A stretch of 64,000 nt of DNA. It comes from an uncultured Lachnospiraceae bacterium. GTDB taxonomy: Bacteria > Bacillota > Clostridia > Lachnospirales > Lachnospiraceae. Positions 1-8,200 of the stretch are shown piece after piece. The stretch spans positions 1 to 64,000 of the forward strand of contig CAMWQW010000009.1 of NCBI GenBank assembly GCA_947176505.1. The letters are read 5' to 3'. Each line of letters opens with the position of its first letter. Within the stretch, counting starts at the first letter, position 1. The translations under genes were made by a program, and so were the position numbers. The notes beneath the pieces were generated by a model, which made no database searches, was not told where the DNA came from, and saw only the letters and a program-made list of their open reading frames with translations.

Positions 1-1
1 C

Positions 2-703
2 CGCCCCCCCGCCGCCACCGTCGCTTCCGTTGCCCCCGGACCCACTGGAGCTACTCTAGCCCACGGCGCACCAGGGGCAACAGGAGCGACAGGGGCAACA
101 GGAGCGACAGGGGCGACAGGAGCCACGGGAGCGACAGGAGCCACGGGAGCCACAGGAGCCACGGGACCAACAGGAGTTGCGGGCACGGGAGCAATCATTC
201 CGTTTGCATCAGGGCTTCCGGTATCCTTGACAACAATCGCTGGAGGACTTGCGGGACTTCCCGCATTTGTTGGCTTTGGAAGCAGTGCGCAAGGTCTTAC
301 ACTTTTGGGAGCAACAATTGATATTACAAATGCCAGCGGAACACTTTCTAACTTTGCATTCCAAGTTCCACGTGATGGTATCCTTACTTCGTTCAGTGCG
401 TTCTTTAGCACAACAGTAGCACTTTCTTTAGTAGGGTCTACTGTTACAATAAGAGCACAGATTTATCAGTCCTCAACGCCGAATAACGTATTTTCTCCGA
501 TTGCCGGAACACTGATAAACCTGACACCGTCACTTGGCGGAGTAATATCCGTTGGTACACTGTTAAACGGTTCACTTACCGGACTTAATATTCCGGTAAC
601 GACTCAAACCCGGTTGATGCTGGTATTTTCAGCAACGGCAAGTGGATTATCTTTGCTCAACACAGTTGTAGGCTATGCAAGCGCCGGTTTAAGTATTAAT
701 TAA
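2..703 (+). CDS. Collagen-like repeat protein with BclA-type C-terminal domain (5' end missing)
   Basis: The reading frame is open from the window edge, so the true start lies upstream; a TTG at 227 is internal. Codons 17 to about 57 encode Gly-Ala-Thr triplets, a collagen-like Gly-X-Thr array typical of exosporium or surface glycoproteins. After the array comes a Gly/Ala/Ser/Thr-rich hydrophobic domain of about 170 residues (PFASG, then FGSSA, then VGYASAG near the end). It resembles the C-terminal trimerising domain of BclA-like proteins of spore formers. Location on the spore surface is inferred from the family. The triplet array is nearly identical at DNA level and is prone to length change. 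Confidence 0.8.
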   Translation, partial: RPPAATVASVAPGPTGATLAHGAPGATGATGATGATGATGATGATGATGATGATGPTGVAGTGAIIPFASGLPVSLTTIAGGLAGLPAFVGFGSSAQGLTLLGATIDITNASGTLSNFAFQVPRDGILTSFSAFFSTTVALSLVGSTVTIRAQIYQSSTPNNVFSPIAGTLINLTPSLGGVISVGTLLNGSLTGLNIPVTTQTRLMLVFSATASGLSLLNTVVGYASAGLSIN

Positions 704-720
704 GTTTCCAGTAAATCTAA

Positions 721-763
721 AAACGCTGATAAATGCTAGAAAATCTAGTGTTTATCAGCATTT
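721..763 (+). terminator. Intrinsic terminator of the collagen-like gene
   Basis: A long hairpin has arms at 725-739 and 745-759: GCTGATAAATGCTAG pairs with CTAGTGTTTATCAGC, including two G-U pairs. It starts 22 bases after the stop codon and is followed by a T-rich stretch. Confidence 0.75.
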
Positions 764-824
764 GAGTACTTTTTATGTTCTTAATAATTAGCAAAAAAAT
801 ATAATAAATTCATACCGTTAGCAA

Positions 825-1043
825 TTGGTAAAGGCAAAGAAGCAGACCAAACAGCCGACATTTGCCGAGGGAAAGCAGCGGCGGCAATGGCTGAAGCAGG
901 TGGAGCTGTTTGCCGATGCGATTGAAGCATCTGCCAATAATCCTACGCCTCATATCAATGTCAGTGCGACTTTTTTGACTGACCCAAAAGATATAGCAAA
1001 ATTTATGGAGAAAAGGAAGAAAGCGAATGCAGGAAACGAGTAA
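825..1043 (+). CDS. Small conserved-looking protein of unknown function (72 aa)
   Basis: A basic protein starting at TTG 825 with no good ribosome site. It is rich in Lys, Arg and Gln and ends FMEKRKKANAGNE. The stop overlaps the ATG of the next open frame (1027) by 17 bases, a coupling pattern seen in two-gene cassettes. The downstream partner is destroyed, so the gene is probably an orphan of a decayed cassette. I do not recognise a family with confidence; an antitoxin-like partner of an acetyltransferase is one guess. Confidence 0.4.
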   Translation: MVKAKKQTKQPTFAEGKQRRQWLKQVELFADAIEASANNPTPHINVSATFLTDPKDIAKFMEKRKKANAGNE

Positions 1044-1203
1044 ATATACAGTTTTCAACATTCGTGAGTATTTGGGTAACGTAAGTCATGGACTCGGAGA
1101 GGACACGCTGAAAGCGGATTATATGAGCGTAAGGGAAAAGCCATTACGAATTTTAAGGATAAACTTCCTGCCAATGCTTCTGATTTGGCTATACAGACAT
1201 TAA
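1027..1203 (+). pseudogene. 5' fragment of an unidentified gene, joined to nuclease debris
   Basis: Translation from ATG 1027 gives MQETSKYTVFNIREYLGN and about ten more sensible residues, then runs out of frame into the YhcG fragment. The opening resembles the N-terminus of some Clostridia GNAT-type proteins, but this is memory-based and weak. The breakpoint is near 1110, where the nuclease frame becomes recognisable. It was coupled to the 72-residue gene before it. Confidence 0.3.
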
Positions 1204-1706
1204 AAGATCCATATAGTTTCGATTTTTTAACAATGCGGGATGATTATGATGAAAAAGAATTGGAAGATGCTCTGGTAAATCAAATTACACAGTTCCTGTT
1301 GGAGTTGGGAACAGGTTTTTCCTATGTGGGGCGTCAGGTTCAGTTACAGGTTGGAGAGCGTGAATTTTATATTGATTTGCTGTTTTATCACATAAAACTT
1401 CATTGTTATGTTGTAGTAGAACTTAAAACAAAGAGATTTGAACCGGAGTATGTTGGAAAATTGAATTTTTACGTTACAGCAGTAAATAAACAATTAACAG
1501 GAAATGGTGATAATCCAGCGATAGGTTTGCTTATTTGCAAGGATAAGGATAATGTTGTGGCGGAATATTCTTTGGAAGAAGTTTCACAGCCGATTGGTAT
1601 TGCAGGGTATGAATTAAGCAATGCGCTCAGCAAAGAATATCAGAGCAGTCTTCCTACAATAGAAACATTGGAGTCTGAAGTCGCAAAAATGATGGATACA
1701 AAATAG
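1110..1706 (+). pseudogene. C-terminal half of a DUF1016/YhcG-type PDDEXK nuclease
   Basis: From about 1122 the frame reads YERKGKAITNF, then TLKDPYSFDFL, DLLFYHIKLHCYVVVELK and IGLLICKDK. These are the landmarks of the C-terminal PD-(D/E)XK domain of the YhcG/DUF1016 family, with D-x(n)-E-x-K as the catalytic core. Family members are usually about 330-380 residues; here about 195 remain and the N-terminal DUF1016 half is gone. No start codon with a ribosome site serves this frame: TTG 1185 is internal and a stop lies at 1077. YhcG proteins are often accessory genes near restriction systems or on mobile DNA. Confidence 0.65.
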
Positions 1707-1728
1707 TCTGCAAGTTGTAGACTATTTT
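1700..1728 (+). terminator. Terminator-like hairpin after the nuclease fragment
   Basis: AAAATAGTCT (1700-1709) pairs perfectly with AGACTATTTT (1719-1728). The stem overlaps the stop codon and supplies its own T-run. Confidence 0.6.
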
Positions 1729-1904
1729 GTATCTATGTGAGTTATTTGGCACTAAACTGTCAGAATTAACAAGTTATTCCAAACAGTTCCTAATGATTTA
1801 TCATTGTAAAACTTCGTTCATATATAATGTAAGTGTAGGTAATTTTATAAATGAATAGAGAACTGGTTTATATTTTGACCAGTCCTCTGTACAAAGAAAA
1901 TATG

Positions 1905-2144
1905 TTACCACAATTCTAATGAATCTTCCGCATCCACCCATGTCTGCATACCACCCTCAAGATACAATGTTGCATATTCAAGGGGTTTATCTATTGCCAA
2001 AGCATTTAAGGCACATTCAGAGCATGGTGTTGTTCTCAATCCTTCTTCTGCTTTTCCGCAGTCTATTCGTAAAATATATCCGTTGAATGAAGTTATATCA
2101 ATACAGTTATGGAGCATATTATACGCTGCATAAACGAAACTCAT
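1905..2144 (-). CDS. DUF6061-like small protein
   Basis: A 79-residue acidic protein that begins MSFVYAAYNM, has a short hydrophobic/acidic body and ends WVDAEDSLELW. The opening and the pattern of a tyrosine-rich start, a central IDC segment and a LYLEGG segment match small DUF6061-type proteins often found on Clostridia conjugative elements. Function is unknown. It lies among element debris, so it is probably cargo left behind. No promoter was pinned down. Confidence 0.5.
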   Translation of the reverse strand: MSFVYAAYNMLHNCIDITSFNGYILRIDCGKAEEGLRTTPCSECALNALAIDKPLEYATLYLEGGMQTWVDAEDSLELW

Positions 2145-2860
2145 ATCTTATCAGTCCCTTCTTGTCTGTGTTTTGGAGAAACTTTTGAAAGCATTCCAAT
2201 CAGTTCTTCCTGTCCTGTTCATTTCATGTTATAATTTGTTACAGGTTTTTCTTTCCCTTATTTTTGCCCTTATGAGGGTTCGTAACAAAAACAATCCGTT
2301 GGATTGTTTGAGAAAAGGATATAACACAAGGGAAAGCCTAAGGGCAAACTCACTTGCTATAAATTTAGCATTTTCAAGGGTTTACGAACTTTTTGAAGAT
2401 AAAATATAACAGTTAATAAATGCTATAAAAAGTGTCTTATCAGAATTCCAGTTTGTAGAATTTTAGCCAAAAGAAAACTGGATAATCGCCGCTACATAGA
2501 ACGGCACACCAAGACAGGAAATCAAGAAAAGGTTTCCTGTTTTTTGCGCCCATTTTTGGATTATGAAAAATCGTCAGTATTATACCGTGCAAAGGGGATA
2601 GAAAGAAATTTCCGCAAATCTCCGTCAATTTTGCTTGCGTGGTGTTGTAGGTTTTAGAGGGAGAAATATCGCCGCTGTTTTGGCAAAATCCCCGCTTGCG
2701 GCACTAAAGGTATTGAATGAAGTCAGCACAGAGGAAGCCGCCACTTTCTTAGAGCAAGATTCTACCATAGTACCAAAATTCGCTTATCGCTCATTTTGTC
2801 CTATGGGAATCTTGTTGGGGGTGCCACCCCAAGCCCGCCTTTTACAGCCTAAGCCGTAAC
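2145..2860. other. Degraded mobile-element DNA, no intact gene
   Basis: This 700-base stretch has only short, discontinuous frames on both strands. Bits such as LAKSPLAALKVLNEVSTEEAATFL (read across 2690-2750) look like protein but have no proper start and stop within a gene. The part near 2810-2850 ends in a proline-rich tail. The flanking genes and the recombinase fragment at 3586 suggest leftovers of an excised or eroded conjugative element. I could not assign a parent gene. Confidence 0.4.
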
Positions 2861-2867
2861 ATGAAAA

Positions 2868-2895
2868 AGCGGTCATGCCGGGGAGCGTGACCGCT
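2868..2895 (-). terminator. Terminator of the DHFR-family gene
   Basis: On the minus strand AGCGGTCA and TGACCGCT form a perfect 8-bp stem followed by TTTTT. It sits just past the stop codon of the gene at 2903-3433. Confidence 0.75.
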
Positions 2896-2902
2896 GAATA
2901 GC

Positions 2903-3433
2903 CTATCGTTTTTGATACACTAATTCCACAATGCCGTTACTGCTTTTTGATGTAATGAGCTGTAAATCTGTTTTTCGGTTTATTACATTAAAAAGCCGTA
3001 TGCCATTCCCCAAAATCGTTGGAATGACAGAAATATGGTATTTATCAATCAGATTGTTCTGCATGAGCTGATGAACAATATCAGCCCCGCCGCATATCCA
3101 AATATCCTTGCCGTTTTTCTGCTTTAATCTATTGACAAGCATACACGGGCTTTCTGAAACAAATGTTATATTGTTTTTAGACGGATACCCCTTATGTGTG
3201 ATTACATAACTTTGCAGATTGTCATATACCCATTCTCCGGGCGATAAGTCCGTTACAATCTGATGATAGGTAGTCCAACCCATGATAACAGTATCAACGC
3301 TGTTTACAAAATCCGCATAGCTGTCATCGCCTTCAACATTGCTGTCCTGCCCAGCCAGCCAGTCAACCTTGCCATCCGTATCTGCAATATACCCGTCAAG
3401 GCTCATGGCAATAAATAAAACGATTTTTCGCAT
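2903..3433 (-). CDS. Dihydrofolate reductase-fold protein (RibD C-terminal/YyaP type)
   Basis: A 176-residue protein. It starts MRKIVLFIAMSLDGYIAD, the conserved first strand and SLDGYIA motif of RibD-C/DHFR-like reductases. Also seen are DTVIMGWTTYHQI (about 45-57), WICGGADIVHQLM (about 111-123) and a late VIPTILGNGIRLF. The GG-x(2) motif is the NADPH-phosphate loop. Substrate is not predictable: such single-domain proteins are often on mobile elements or near resistance genes. I start at the ATG 3431-3433 because GGGAG lies 7 bases before it; a longer frame to 3499 lacks a ribosome site. Confidence 0.8.
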   Translation of the reverse strand: MRKIVLFIAMSLDGYIADTDGKVDWLAGQDSNVEGDDSYADFVNSVDTVIMGWTTYHQIVTDLSPGEWVYDNLQSYVITHKGYPSKNNITFVSESPCMLVNRLKQKNGKDIWICGGADIVHQLMQNNLIDKYHISVIPTILGNGIRLFNVINRKTDLQLITSKSSNGIVELVYQKR

Positions 3434-3585
3434 TTTTAATCTCCCATTCCACATTGAATTTTTAGTGATATTGTACCATATGGGAAGAAAAATAGACACG
3501 GTTTATATATGATAATCCATGAAATAGAATCTGCGAATTTAATGTCTGTAAAGAAGCAAAAAGGCTGTCGGAAACGGAGGATATT

Positions 3586-3699
3586 ATGTCAAGACAGACC
3601 ACCCAAACACTTATTACCGCCCTTTATCCGAGATTAATGCGATTATATTTATTACGAAAGAAGAAAGAGAGACAGAAGACTCAGGATACAGAGCAATAG
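3586..3699 (+). pseudogene. N-terminal stub of a large serine recombinase
   Basis: ATG 3586 follows CGGAGG at good spacing. It encodes MSRQTTQTLITALYPRL and then nonsense, stopping after 37 codons. 'SRQTT...ITALYxRLS' is how many TnpX-like large serine recombinases of Clostridia elements begin, just ahead of the catalytic serine region. The match stops at the Arg-Leu, so the rest has been deleted. The sequence that follows (about 3640-3720) is unrelated. This marks an old element end or scar. Confidence 0.45.
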
Positions 3700-3725
3700 A
3701 TGATGCAGATACAGGTGCTCAGTAC

Positions 3726-4454
3726 TTACAATGGTCCGACGACAGACGTATAGAAAAAAGAAAAAAGGATGCTGGACAGGACAAACTCCGAGCCGATCAG
3801 CATTAAGAGTGTGCCTGCTTTATATCTGATAATATTTTTATAAATCATCAGAGTACAATAGAATGTAAAGATATCCTTTTGCTCCGGCATATCACGATGC
3901 TTGACAACGGAATCGGAAAAGTGTTTGTGAAAACAAAACATTTTCAGTACATTTGCGAATATAGGAAGATCGTGGAAATCGGCAGAACAAGTGGGAAGCG
4001 GTATTGTCAGGGATATATCATCGCTGTGGAAAGTTATTTGCGGATTTTTGAGTATGTAGTAATTATATTTCCATGTACCTGCCTTTTCACGGTCATATCT
4101 TTTTAAGAAAGGCCATCTCTTCCATGAGGTCAGATTGGGAATCTGTTCATGAAGCGCAGAAAGATTTTCTTGAAAAGAGCGAATCTGTTTATTACAGTAT
4201 AGTGAGATGACGGAAATCACTGCGGAGCCGAAGGTGGCAAAAATAGAGCCAAGCGGGATGCAGTTGCTCAGAGTGGCGTCTGTGATACACTCTCTGAATA
4301 TGAGATAGGTCAAATATACAGTGATACAGAAAGAGAGAATTAGCATCAGTATTTTAAAGATACGCAGCAGAAAAGCGGATTGCACGAGCAATCTGTTTTT
4401 TTTACAGTTATTTAAGAGTAATTCGCCTTCTTTAATGCTGTAATGATATACCAT
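3726..4454 (-). CDS. Predicted membrane protein of unknown function
   Basis: A 242-residue protein with hydrophobic helices near residues 31-52 (FKILMLILSFCITVYLTYLI), 66-86, and 215-238 near the end. Between them is a mostly polar domain of about 120 residues with many Trp, Lys and His. I do not recognise the family. GGAG lies about 9 bases ahead of the start. The gene stands alone and is divergent from the flavodoxin gene at 4670. Confidence 0.6.
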   Translation of the reverse strand: MVYHYSIKEGELLLNNCKKNRLLVQSAFLLRIFKILMLILSFCITVYLTYLIFRECITDATLSNCIPLGSIFATFGSAVISVISLYCNKQIRSFQENLSALHEQIPNLTSWKRWPFLKRYDREKAGTWKYNYYILKNPQITFHSDDISLTIPLPTCSADFHDLPIFANVLKMFCFHKHFSDSVVKHRDMPEQKDIFTFYCTLMIYKNIIRYKAGTLLMLIGSEFVLSSILFSFFYTSVVGPL

Positions 4455-4669
4455 CTTTGCTCTCCGTTCCTTTTTGCAGGCAGAGAGTCCGCCGTGCCTG
4501 CGTCCTATGTATCTCTATCATACATAATCTTAAGATGGTTTTCAAGGAAATACAGGTAAAGTCATAATCTGTACTTTTTAAATATATTGAATATATTGAA
4601 AATACTGCCAAAAGCCATTATTATGATATTATGTTTGATGAAAATATTATATTTGGTGGAGATGAAACA

Positions 4670-5260
4670 ATGAACAGTCAAAAGACGGCGGATGCTAAGA
4701 AGACGGGAAACAATATTTTAATAGTTTATTACAGCAAAACCGGTTTTACGAAAAAGTATGCGGAATGGCTCAGAGAGGGACTTTCGAAGGATATGTCCTG
4801 TGATTTGGTCTCGTATAAAAAGCGTAAGAAGATATCATTCGGAGAGTACGACATCGTCGTGTTTGGCGGCGGTTTCCATGCAGGGCAGATTAACGGTCTG
4901 AAATGGTTTAAGGCACAGTTGAACAAGATGAGTGGACAGCTAAAACAGGGTAGAATAGCGGTTTTTGCAACAGGCGCGATGCCGGCAGAGATGCCGGATG
5001 TTGAGAAGACTTTGAGACAGAATTTCACGGAGCAGGAATGGACGCAGATTAAGACATTTTATCTGCCGGGTGGATTATGCTATGAGAAGATGGGAGTCGG
5101 GGACAAACTCATGATGTCAATATTCAGAGCCATGTTAAAGGAGGCGAAGGTTGACAGTCAGATGCAGCAGATTGTCTCACACTCCTTTGACATCACGAGT
5201 AAAGAAGCAATCATCCCGATTATGGAGTGGTGTTCTAACGCCGCTTTCCAATCAATGTGA
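4670..5260 (+). CDS. Flavodoxin-domain protein (HemG/menaquinone-dependent oxidase-like fold)
   Basis: A 196-residue protein. ILIVYYSKTGFTKKYAEWL (about 16-34) contains the FMN phosphate loop SKTGFTK (22-28). DIVVFGGGFHAGQINGLKW and RIAVFATGAMP are the second and third flavin-contact segments. It lacks a redox metal site. Members carry electrons or act as FMN oxidoreductases in the cytoplasm. Start ATG 4670 is preferred over 4631 because GGTGGAG lies 8 bases before it. Its last 26 bases overlap the 3' end of the convergent EFR1-type gene. Confidence 0.75.
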   Translation: MNSQKTADAKKTGNNILIVYYSKTGFTKKYAEWLREGLSKDMSCDLVSYKKRKKISFGEYDIVVFGGGFHAGQINGLKWFKAQLNKMSGQLKQGRIAVFATGAMPAEMPDVEKTLRQNFTEQEWTQIKTFYLPGGLCYEKMGVGDKLMMSIFRAMLKEAKVDSQMQQIVSHSFDITSKEAIIPIMEWCSNAAFQSM

Positions 5261-5996
5261 TTGCTTTTTGCGGGCATTGATTGATACAGCGGTAACACAT
5301 TGTGCATTTTCCGGCGGTTATGATGCTGGCGTCGGAGAGTGTCAGATTGTGCATAGGGCAGACGGAAGTGCATTTGCCACATTTTATGCATGATTCTGTA
5401 TGGATTTTCAATTTGTCGGAATAGTGTTTGGTCTTATGGGAGAACCAAAGCCGTTGACCGAATAAGCCGGTCAGATGCGATAAGAAATTTAAACCTTCCC
5501 GCGACGGCTTGTAATTTGCCAATTTGTGTGCGGCTGCTTCCAATTTTTGGTCTGCTTTTAAAACGATTTCCTTATTTTTTTCGGGAGAGTATTTCAATAG
5601 CTTCACATCGCTGATGCAGTCAGGCATGATGACATGAGTACCGCCGACAATGTTTGCGCCGTATTGCTTCAGTAATCTGGCGGACACGCCTGTACCGTCG
5701 CCGCTGAACAGTCCCATCGTGCAGATGATATAGACATTTTGACCTTTCCATAGGTCTTTATGTTCCACGATAAAATCCCGCATGATTTTAGGAAGGTTGC
5801 TGTAGTAGATTGGGTATGCAAGGACAACCAAGTTCTGTTCATTTTTTAACGCGCCTGCTGCGAGGTCGGATTCTTCAATAGAAATGATTTGCACTGCCTG
5901 CGGTGCTGATTTGGTGGCGAAGCAGGACAAAGATTCGATGAATTTTGTGATGCAGTGTTTGGTATTTCCTGTGCCGCTGAAATAGATTCCGGTCAT
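5235..5996 (-). CDS. EFR1-family flavodoxin-ferredoxin fusion protein
   Basis: A 253-residue protein. The N-terminal half is flavodoxin-like: MTGIYFSGTGNTKHC holds the FMN loop SGTGNTK (7-13), and VVLAYPIYYSNLPKIMRDF follows. The C-terminus carries two 4Fe-4S motifs, CIKCGKCTSVCP (203-214) and CTMCYRCINQCP (231-242). Such proteins shuttle low-potential electrons. Start ATG at 5996 has TTGGAG 7 bases upstream; the longer frame to 6071 runs into the TetR gene. It is the second gene after the TetR regulator and likely its target. Confidence 0.85.
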   Translation of the reverse strand: MTGIYFSGTGNTKHCITKFIESLSCFATKSAPQAVQIISIEESDLAAGALKNEQNLVVLAYPIYYSNLPKIMRDFIVEHKDLWKGQNVYIICTMGLFSGDGTGVSARLLKQYGANIVGGTHVIMPDCISDVKLLKYSPEKNKEIVLKADQKLEAAAHKLANYKPSREGLNFLSHLTGLFGQRLWFSHKTKHYSDKLKIHTESCIKCGKCTSVCPMHNLTLSDASIITAGKCTMCYRCINQCPQKAITLIGKRR

Positions 5997-6024
5997 TGTG
6001 TATCTCCAATCTGATATTATTGTG

Positions 6025-6663
6025 TTAAAGCGTTTTGGCGGCGATTGCCCGATATAGTGTCTGAAATCCATAGGAAAGAAATTCTTCCTGTGGAATGCCG
6101 ATTTCCTGTTGTATGTAAGTACGCTTATGTTCTGAAGTCAGAATCAGACCGGACATCATACTCCAGAATGAAAAAATAGTGGGCATAATCGGAATGTCCG
6201 CGCGTAAATCGCCGTTATCAATGCCCTCTTGTATAAACTGGCGTACTTTATCGTTGATTTTTTCTCCTATCCGGAACGTTTCCAGCTCTTCCGGAAGAAA
6301 ATCCGTGTGAGTAAAGTCAATATTAATCTCACTGAGTGCCAATTGAAAATAAAAGGGGTATTCCTGTTGGTACGTGACCAGTGCCTGACAGATATTATCG
6401 TAACGTTCTTTTGTATGACGGGTTGTCTTCAGCGCGTTTAAGATATGTGTATACAGTTTCTCCATGCTTTCCAAGACAAGAAATCCTACAAGTTCTTCTT
6501 TATTTTTAAAATAAACATACAAAGTTGCTTTGCTATATCCGGCTTTTTTGGCAATCTCGCTCATAGAAGTGCCCTCAATGCCTTTTTGCATAAATAATTC
6601 CTGCGCTGTGTCTGCAATATTCTGACGATGTACGCTGCCCGGCTCTTTCTTTCTGCGTCCCAT
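6025..6663 (-). CDS. TetR/AcrR-family transcriptional regulator
   Basis: A 212-residue protein. Residues about 14-60 form the classic TetR helix-turn-helix: IADTAQELFMQKGIEGTS, then MSEIAKKAGYSKATLYVYF and KNKEEL. The rest is a helical ligand-binding domain. It is first in a two-gene minus-strand operon with the EFR1-type gene, 28 bases apart. A near-perfect inverted repeat sits on its promoter (6761-6783), so autoregulation is likely. The inducer is unknown. Confidence 0.88.
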   Translation of the reverse strand: MGRRKKEPGSVHRQNIADTAQELFMQKGIEGTSMSEIAKKAGYSKATLYVYFKNKEELVGFLVLESMEKLYTHILNALKTTRHTKERYDNICQALVTYQQEYPFYFQLALSEINIDFTHTDFLPEELETFRIGEKINDKVRQFIQEGIDNGDLRADIPIMPTIFSFWSMMSGLILTSEHKRTYIQQEIGIPQEEFLSYGFQTLYRAIAAKTL

Positions 6664-6760
6664 GTGATTCCCCGTTTCTGTTGAAATGCTTTCTGCTGTA
6701 ATAGTATGCCATGTTTGATGTTATCTGCATTTTTGTATTATGTATATCTTTTTTTAATAG

Positions 6761-6809
6761 TAATTAAACCACTGGTTTGATTATTACATATGGTTCCTGT
6801 GCTTGTCAA
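6761..6809 (-). promoter_or_regulatory. σA promoter with TetR operator
   Basis: On the minus strand TTGACA (6804-6809), a 17-base spacer and TAATAA (6781-6786) make a strong promoter for the TetR gene. TAATTAAACCA (6761-6771) and TGGTTTGATTA (6773-6783) form an inverted repeat with 10 of 11 pairs about one central base. It overlaps the -10 box, the usual place for a self-repressing TetR operator. Confidence 0.75.
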
Positions 6810-6910
6810 GTAAAGATAGGAGAGTATATAATAAATGAAGATTATAAACGGGAGATAATCCATATGATTTAACAAATAGCGTACACAAAAGGAAAAAGGA
6901 ATTAATATCT

Positions 6911-8200
6911 ATGAATCAATATTATGTGAAAAAATTAGAAAGTATCAATAAAATAGAAGTGCAGGTGCCGGGTTCCAAAAGTATTACCAATAGGGCGCTG
7001 TTGTTGGCAGCATTATCTAATCGGCGTTGCAGACTGCATGGCGTTTTGTTCAGCGACGACTCCAGAGCTTTCTTGGACAGTCTTGTGAATCTTGGATTTG
7101 AAGTGGAGGCAGATGAGGAGAAGAAGGATGTGGTAATTCAGGGAACGGGTGGTAAGATTCCCAATACGAATGCCACAATAAACGTCAGAAGTGCTGGCAC
7201 GGCGGCAAGATTTTTGACGGTCATGCTAGCTCTTTCGGGAGGAGAGTACGAGCTTCAGGCTTCGCCGCAGATGTGCAGACGTCCTATGCAGCCTCTATTG
7301 GATATTTTAAAAGGAGCAGGTGTCGAATTTGTATTTCAAGGCGAGGAAGATCATTTTCCGTTTGTGATGAAATCTCACTGTGTAGATTTAAAGGAAGTCA
7401 ATATTGACACCAAAGTCAGCAGTCAGTTTGCCAGCGCGCTTCTTATGTCCGGTGTACTTCCGGAAAACGGATTGACTGTGACGCTCGAAGGAGACCGTGC
7501 GGAAGGATCTTATATCAAAATGACGATTGCCATGATGGAACAGTTCGGAATCAAGGCTTCTAAAACGGAACGGGGATATCGGATTGCGCATATAGAAGAT
7601 TTCGGGCTTGAAGAATACCAAGTAGAACCGGATGTGTCCGGCGCATGTTATTTCTATGCCATGGCGCCGTTATTGCAGACGGATGTCAAAGTCAAAAATG
7701 TACATTTGGATTCTTTGCAGGGGGATATCAAATTTATAAACGTTTTGCAGGATATGGGATGTATGAGTGTCGACGAGGCGGACGGTGTTAAAGTTTCGGG
7801 AAGCGGTCTTGACGGCTATCCCGGTATGGATATTTCCATGAAGGACTTTTCCGACCAGACAATGACAATGGCGGCGATAGCGCCTTTTGCCAAAGCGTCT
7901 ACGGTGATTCGTAACATCGGTCATATCCGCTTTCAGGAGACGGATAGGATTCATGCGATTGTATCGGAACTGAACCGGATGGGGATAACATGTGAGGAGA
8001 CACCGGAGTGCGACGGAATAAAGATTGTGCCCGGCGACATAAAAGAATGCGCTGTTGAGACATATGAGGACCACCGTATGGCGATGGCTTTTTCTTTGAT
8101 TGGTCTGAAAACAGGAAAGATAACAATTATGAATCCGGAGTGCTGCCGAAAGACATTTGAGAATTATTTTGAATTGTTGGAGGAATTGTATGTCAATTAA
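6911..8200 (+). CDS. aroA: 3-phosphoshikimate 1-carboxyvinyltransferase (EPSP synthase)
   Basis: A 429-residue enzyme of the shikimate pathway, joining shikimate-3-phosphate and phosphoenolpyruvate to make EPSP in the cytoplasm. Seen: the N-terminal PGSKSITNRALLL with the binding Lys at 23, RSAGTAARFLT (about 88-98, the NAGTAxR position with Asn replaced by Arg-Ser), FQETDRIHA, and EDHRMAMAF near the C-terminus. Length is normal for a stand-alone AroA. The RSAGTA variant occurs in class II-like enzymes. Its last 11 bases overlap the Nudix-GNAT gene. A second aromatic-pathway gene (DAHP synthase) lies at 25973-27001. Confidence 0.93.
   Translation: MNQYYVKKLESINKIEVQVPGSKSITNRALLLAALSNRRCRLHGVLFSDDSRAFLDSLVNLGFEVEADEEKKDVVIQGTGGKIPNTNATINVRSAGTAARFLTVMLALSGGEYELQASPQMCRRPMQPLLDILKGAGVEFVFQGEEDHFPFVMKSHCVDLKEVNIDTKVSSQFASALLMSGVLPENGLTVTLEGDRAEGSYIKMTIAMMEQFGIKASKTERGYRIAHIEDFGLEEYQVEPDVSGACYFYAMAPLLQTDVKVKNVHLDSLQGDIKFINVLQDMGCMSVDEADGVKVSGSGLDGYPGMDISMKDFSDQTMTMAAIAPFAKASTVIRNIGHIRFQETDRIHAIVSELNRMGITCEETPECDGIKIVPGDIKECAVETYEDHRMAMAFSLIGLKTGKITIMNPECCRKTFENYFELLEELYVN

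Noticed and set aside
60..190. Tandem short repeats resembling a CRISPR or minisatellite
   Set aside because: The 9-base units are codon triplets of a collagen-like protein in one open frame, with no spacers.
2635..2859. 74-codon frame after the DUF6061-like gene
   Set aside because: No ribosome site, TTG-type start, and the sequence around it is fragmentary. Kept only as element debris.
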